From assembly GCA_947584825.1 (NCBI GenBank), contig CANPWR010000059.1, positions 1 through 8,376 on the forward strand: a stretch of 8,376 nt of DNA. The letters are read 5' to 3'. Made by a program: the position numbers and the translations under genes. The DNA comes from an uncultured Clostridia bacterium. Its GTDB lineage: Bacteria; Bacillota; Clostridia; Oscillospirales; Ruminococcaceae. The notes beneath the pieces were generated by a model. The model was not told where the DNA came from. It saw nothing but the letters and a program-made list of their open reading frames with translations, and ran no database searches. This document shows positions 6,098 to 8,376 of the stretch, piece after piece. Numbering within the stretch: position 1 is the stretch's first letter; each line of letters begins with the position of its first letter.

Positions 6098-6134
6098 AGT
6101 CCGCGTACTGTATAGTGCGTGGATTTTTTATTTT
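6098..6134 (+). terminator. Intrinsic terminator of the tRNA-Leu gene
   Basis: TCCGCGTACT (6100-6109) pairs with AGTGCGTGGA (6114-6123), ten pairs including two wobbles, around a GTAT loop. A run of six T, an A and four more T follow. Confidence 0.85.
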
Positions 6135-6176
6135 CTCTCGTGTAAATTAGATACATTATTTTTCCTGTAATTCTTC

Positions 6177-6205
6177 TTGAATTTTACGATTGTATGTAGT
6201 ATAAT
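6177..6205 (+). promoter_or_regulatory. Promoter of the M50 protease-scpA-scpB operon
   Basis: TTGAAT (6177-6182, four of six to consensus), a 17-base spacer, and a perfect TATAAT (6200-6205). The start point would be near 6212. No promoter of comparable quality was seen in the short gaps before scpA or scpB, so it likely serves all three genes. Confidence 0.75.
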
Positions 6206-6239
6206 TAAATAAATATTTGATTACTGCAGGAGCTATGAT

Positions 6240-6914
6240 ATGAATATACAAACAATATTGCAATACGGTGTAAGAATACTTATTATTTTTATGATTTTAC
6301 CCGTTCATGAGTTCGCTCACGCTTGGGTTGCCTATAAGTTAGGCGATGATACCGCTCGCTATTCGGGGCGGCTTACTATGAACCCATTTTCTCACGTTGA
6401 CATTCTAGGCTCGATTTGCTTGCTGCTTACAGGCTTCGGCTGGGCTAAGCCTGTTCCTATAAATCCGCTGAACTTCAAAAACCGAAAGGCAGGTACGGCG
6501 CTTACCGCACTAGCCGGACCTTTGTCTAACCTTATAGTTGCGTATTTGGCAATGATCGTTCTAAAGATCGTAAGTTGGGTTTCGTTAGGTGGAGAGTTTT
6601 ATTACTCTAATACCTATGTTTATGTTAATCTGATTTTTCAGTACTTTATTATCATAAATATCTGTCTGGCTGTTTTTAATCTTATTCCTGTTCCGCCGTT
6701 GGACGGCTCAAGAATCTTGTGCTATTTTCTGCCCGACAGTTTTGAGTATAAGCTCGCTCAGTATGGAAATATAATATATATTGTCTTTATTGTCTTTGTA
6801 TTGTTTTTTAATGTGCTGAACGGTCCTCTCTCTTGGGTCGAAGGAAAGGTTTTTGACCTGTTCGACTTTATGACAGGTTGGGTGGATTTGATTATGAACG
6901 TAATTATTAATTAG
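6240..6914 (+). CDS. M50 family site-2-type intramembrane metalloprotease
   Basis: A 224-residue polytopic membrane protein with no extra domains, about the normal size for the minimal M50 family. The zinc motif HEFAH is at residues 23-27 (H23, E24, H27) inside the first hydrophobic segment, and the second catalytic motif NLIPVPPLDGS lies at 147-157 with D155 as the third zinc ligand. The GFGWAKPVP segment at 65-73 is also typical. There are four to six hydrophobic segments (around 10-30, 55-70, 88-115, 128-155 and 175-195). Such enzymes cut membrane-embedded substrates; no substrate is known for this short subgroup. ATG 6240 follows AGGAG (6228-6232) by seven bases. An ATG at 6235 is out of frame and stops at once. 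It is the first gene of an operon with scpA 30 bases downstream, an arrangement common in Firmicutes. No PDZ domain is seen, so it is unlike RseP. Confidence 0.92.
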   Translation: MNIQTILQYGVRILIIFMILPVHEFAHAWVAYKLGDDTARYSGRLTMNPFSHVDILGSICLLLTGFGWAKPVPINPLNFKNRKAGTALTALAGPLSNLIVAYLAMIVLKIVSWVSLGGEFYYSNTYVYVNLIFQYFIIINICLAVFNLIPVPPLDGSRILCYFLPDSFEYKLAQYGNIIYIVFIVFVLFFNVLNGPLSWVEGKVFDLFDFMTGWVDLIMNVIIN

Positions 6915-6944
6915 TCAATTGCAAACCGAAAGGTATTAGTCTCA

Positions 6945-7658
6945 ATGAATAAACTTCAATTTAAATTAGAAGCTTTTGAAGGTCCGCTTGATTTGCTCCT
7001 TCATTTAATTTCAAAACATAAACTGAATATCAACGATATTGAAATCTCGCTTTTGCTTGAACAGTATCTCGACTATATTGACGGATTGAAGGAACAGGAT
7101 TTTGAGATAGCAGGCGAGTTTCTGGAGATGGCGGCAAGACTTATTTATATAAAAACCGTTTCTCTGTTGCCTAAGCCCAATGAGGCTGGAGAGCTTAAAA
7201 AAGAGCTTGAGGGTCGTCTTATAGAGTACTCTCTCTGCAAGCAGACCGCTGAGCAGCTAAAAAAAAGTTATGCAGGTGGAGAGATTTTTGTGAGATTGCC
7301 CGCACCAATTGAGATTGACAAAACTTACACCAGAGAGCATGAGCCTATTATCCTTGTTGAGGCTTATATGGGTATATCAGTAAGGGCAAAAAAGGTTCCT
7401 CCGCTGGACGCTTCAATCTTTAAGCCTATTGTTTCTAAAAAGATAGTTTCAGTTACGTCAAAGATAATTTTCGTATTGAAAAGGTTATACACAACAGGTG
7501 CTTGTAATATGGACAAGCTTTTTCATGGAGTTACCGATCGCTCTGAGAGAGTTGCTACCTTTCTCGCAGTTCTAGAGCTTACAAAGTCGGGCAGGATTTT
7601 GTTAAGCGACGATAACTCCGAGCTTTATTTCAGGGGACGAGATAAGAAAAGGGCGTAG
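6945..7658 (+). CDS. scpA: Segregation and condensation protein A (kleisin)
   Basis: A 237-residue kleisin, close to the usual 240-250. The N-terminal motif FEGPLDLLLHLI (11-22) followed by KLNINDIEI is diagnostic and forms the part that binds the SMC neck. The middle is helical and binds the ScpB dimer. The C-terminal part (about 160-237, with VATFLAVLELTKSG) is the winged helix that binds the SMC head. With SMC and ScpB it forms the ring complex that compacts and separates sister chromosomes on the nucleoid. ATG 6945 follows AAAGG (6929-6933) at eleven bases, a rather wide spacing. It sits between the M50 protease gene and scpB in the same orientation and is probably cotranscribed with both. 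Nothing is truncated. Confidence 0.96.
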   Translation: MNKLQFKLEAFEGPLDLLLHLISKHKLNINDIEISLLLEQYLDYIDGLKEQDFEIAGEFLEMAARLIYIKTVSLLPKPNEAGELKKELEGRLIEYSLCKQTAEQLKKSYAGGEIFVRLPAPIEIDKTYTREHEPIILVEAYMGISVRAKKVPPLDASIFKPIVSKKIVSVTSKIIFVLKRLYTTGACNMDKLFHGVTDRSERVATFLAVLELTKSGRILLSDDNSELYFRGRDKKRA

Positions 7659-7699
7659 AACATAGCAGTTTGCACCTTAAAACGAAAGGATTAGCGTAA

Positions 7700-8251
7700 A
7701 TGAGTATAGATGAGAAAATTTCGGTTCTGGAGGCGGTACTCTTTTCAAGTGGTGAGCCGATCGATTCGGATAGACTTCAGGATACAATTGATATTGATAA
7801 GTCAACACTAGACAAGCTGATCAACTTGTTAAACGACAGGTATGATAACAGTAACAGTGCATTGATCGTATATCAGCTTGATAATTCGTATCAGTTGGGT
7901 ACAAGAGAGGAATATGCTCCATACATAAAAAAGGCGATGGAGACAAAAAATAACTCTAAGCTTTCCCAGGCAGCTTTTGAGGTTCTTACTATTATCGCAT
8001 ACAATCAGCCTGTTACCAAAGGCTTTGTTGAACACGTCAGGGGAGTTGACAGCTCAAGTGTTGTAAATTCGCTCGTCGAAAAGGGTCTGCTTGAAGAAGC
8101 AGGAAGAATTGATGTTCCGGGACGTCCGATAGCATTTAAAACAACAGCAAACTTTTTGCGATGCTTTAAATTGAAATCGCTTGAAGAATTGCCACCATTG
8201 CCAAATCATGAGCAGCAGGTTACTTTAGAGGATATAGAACAGCAGGACTGA
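7700..8251 (+). CDS. scpB: Segregation and condensation protein B
   Basis: A 183-residue protein with two winged-helix domains, matching the family length. The first begins with LEAVLFSSGEPID (10-22). The second carries LSQAAFEVLTIIAYNQPVT (88-106), RGVDSS (114-119) and GRIDVPGRPIAFKTT (135-149), all hallmarks of ScpB. It ends with a FL-x-x-F-x-L motif (152-158) where relatives usually have FGL; here the glycine is lysine, a minor variation. It dimerises and binds the middle of ScpA in the SMC-ScpAB condensin. ATG 7700 follows GAAAGGA (7684-7690) by nine bases and begins 41 bases after scpA. The binding-site neighbourhoods before scpA and scpB look alike (CGAAAGG then ATTAG), which may help balance their production. 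Confidence 0.95.
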   Translation: MSIDEKISVLEAVLFSSGEPIDSDRLQDTIDIDKSTLDKLINLLNDRYDNSNSALIVYQLDNSYQLGTREEYAPYIKKAMETKNNSKLSQAAFEVLTIIAYNQPVTKGFVEHVRGVDSSSVVNSLVEKGLLEEAGRIDVPGRPIAFKTTANFLRCFKLKSLEELPPLPNHEQQVTLEDIEQQD

Positions 8252-8265
8252 GCACTGCACGCTGT

Positions 8266-8310
8266 CCGCCTTTGAATAGTTTGTAAAATGTTATAGTTTT
8301 GCAACGGCGG
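8266..8310 (+). other. Possible weak hairpin after scpB
   Basis: CCGCC (8266-8270) pairs with GGCGG (8306-8310), and after one mismatch TTG (8272-8274) pairs with CAA (8302-8304), leaving a long AT-rich loop. No T-run follows, so it is not a convincing terminator. No promoter or gene start was found between 8252 and the window end. Confidence 0.3.
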
Positions 8311-8347
8311 TTCTGAGTAATTGATAATAGATTTAAAAGTTTTAGGT

Positions 8348-8369
8348 CAAGCCTTTTTCAAAAGGCTTG
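8348..8369. repeat. Perfect short palindrome at the window end, possible edge of a dispersed repeat
   Basis: CAAGCCTTTT (8348-8357) and AAAAGGCTTG (8360-8369) form a perfect ten-base inverted repeat with a two-base centre. Neither strand has a T-run after it, so a terminator is unlikely. AAGCCTTTT/AAAAGGCTT hairpins followed by GCGGG resemble intergenic repeats that I recall from Ruminococcus-type genomes. That recall cannot be verified here, and the element is cut off at the window edge. Confidence 0.45.
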
Positions 8370-8376
8370 CGGGTCA

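Noticed and set aside
5932..6170. Two 74-codon ORFs, one on each strand, across the tRNA-Leu gene
   Set aside because: They are translations of the tRNA, its promoter and its terminator, which explain this sequence fully.

Overview
The window looks like a chromosomal segment from a low-GC Firmicute of class Clostridia, most like a gut Ruminococcus-type organism. This rests on AT-rich coding sequence, AGGAGG-type ribosome binding sites, sigma-A promoters close to consensus, a two-subunit type class I fumarase alpha chain, an M50 protease-scpA-scpB cluster, and large secreted proteins that end in a lysine-rich fibronectin-III-like tail. The genus is an inference. All real genes are on the + strand.

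Region 1 (1-634). The window opens inside the last codons of a gene whose C-terminal tail resembles that of the next gene. A gene-free stretch of about 560 bases follows. It is not featureless: about 265 bases (98-362) fold on paper into a chain of helices, including an 84-base extended hairpin directly abutting a second hairpin. A strong intrinsic terminator (403-440) follows. A near-consensus promoter (478-506) for the next gene then appears, with a perfect palindrome between its -35 and -10 boxes.

Region 2 (635-3770). One 1025-residue secreted multidomain protein: signal peptide, lamin-tail domain, chitobiase C-terminal-like domain, CotH-type kinase domain, FIVAR-like helical module, Ser/Thr/Pro linker and basic Fn3-like tail. 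It has its own promoter and terminator and is probably monocistronic.

Region 3 (3847-5887). A two-gene unit from an extended -10 promoter: a COG1228-type amidohydrolase and, starting on the base after its stop codon, the alpha subunit of class I [4Fe-4S] fumarase. The beta subunit that normally follows is missing from this window.

Region 4 (5946-6134). A single tRNA-Leu(CAA) with an encoded CCA end, its own promoter, a small extra hairpin and a terminator.

Region 5 (6177-8251). A housekeeping operon of M50 site-2-type membrane protease, scpA and scpB. ScpA (kleisin) and ScpB (winged-helix partner) work with SMC to compact and segregate the chromosome. The final 125 bases hold hairpins and what may be the edge of a dispersed repeat.

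The least explained parts are the structured RNA-like intergenic region between the two tail-sharing secreted-protein genes, the secreted kinase itself, and the orphan fumarase alpha subunit coupled to an amidohydrolase. No complete new system can be demonstrated from this window alone.
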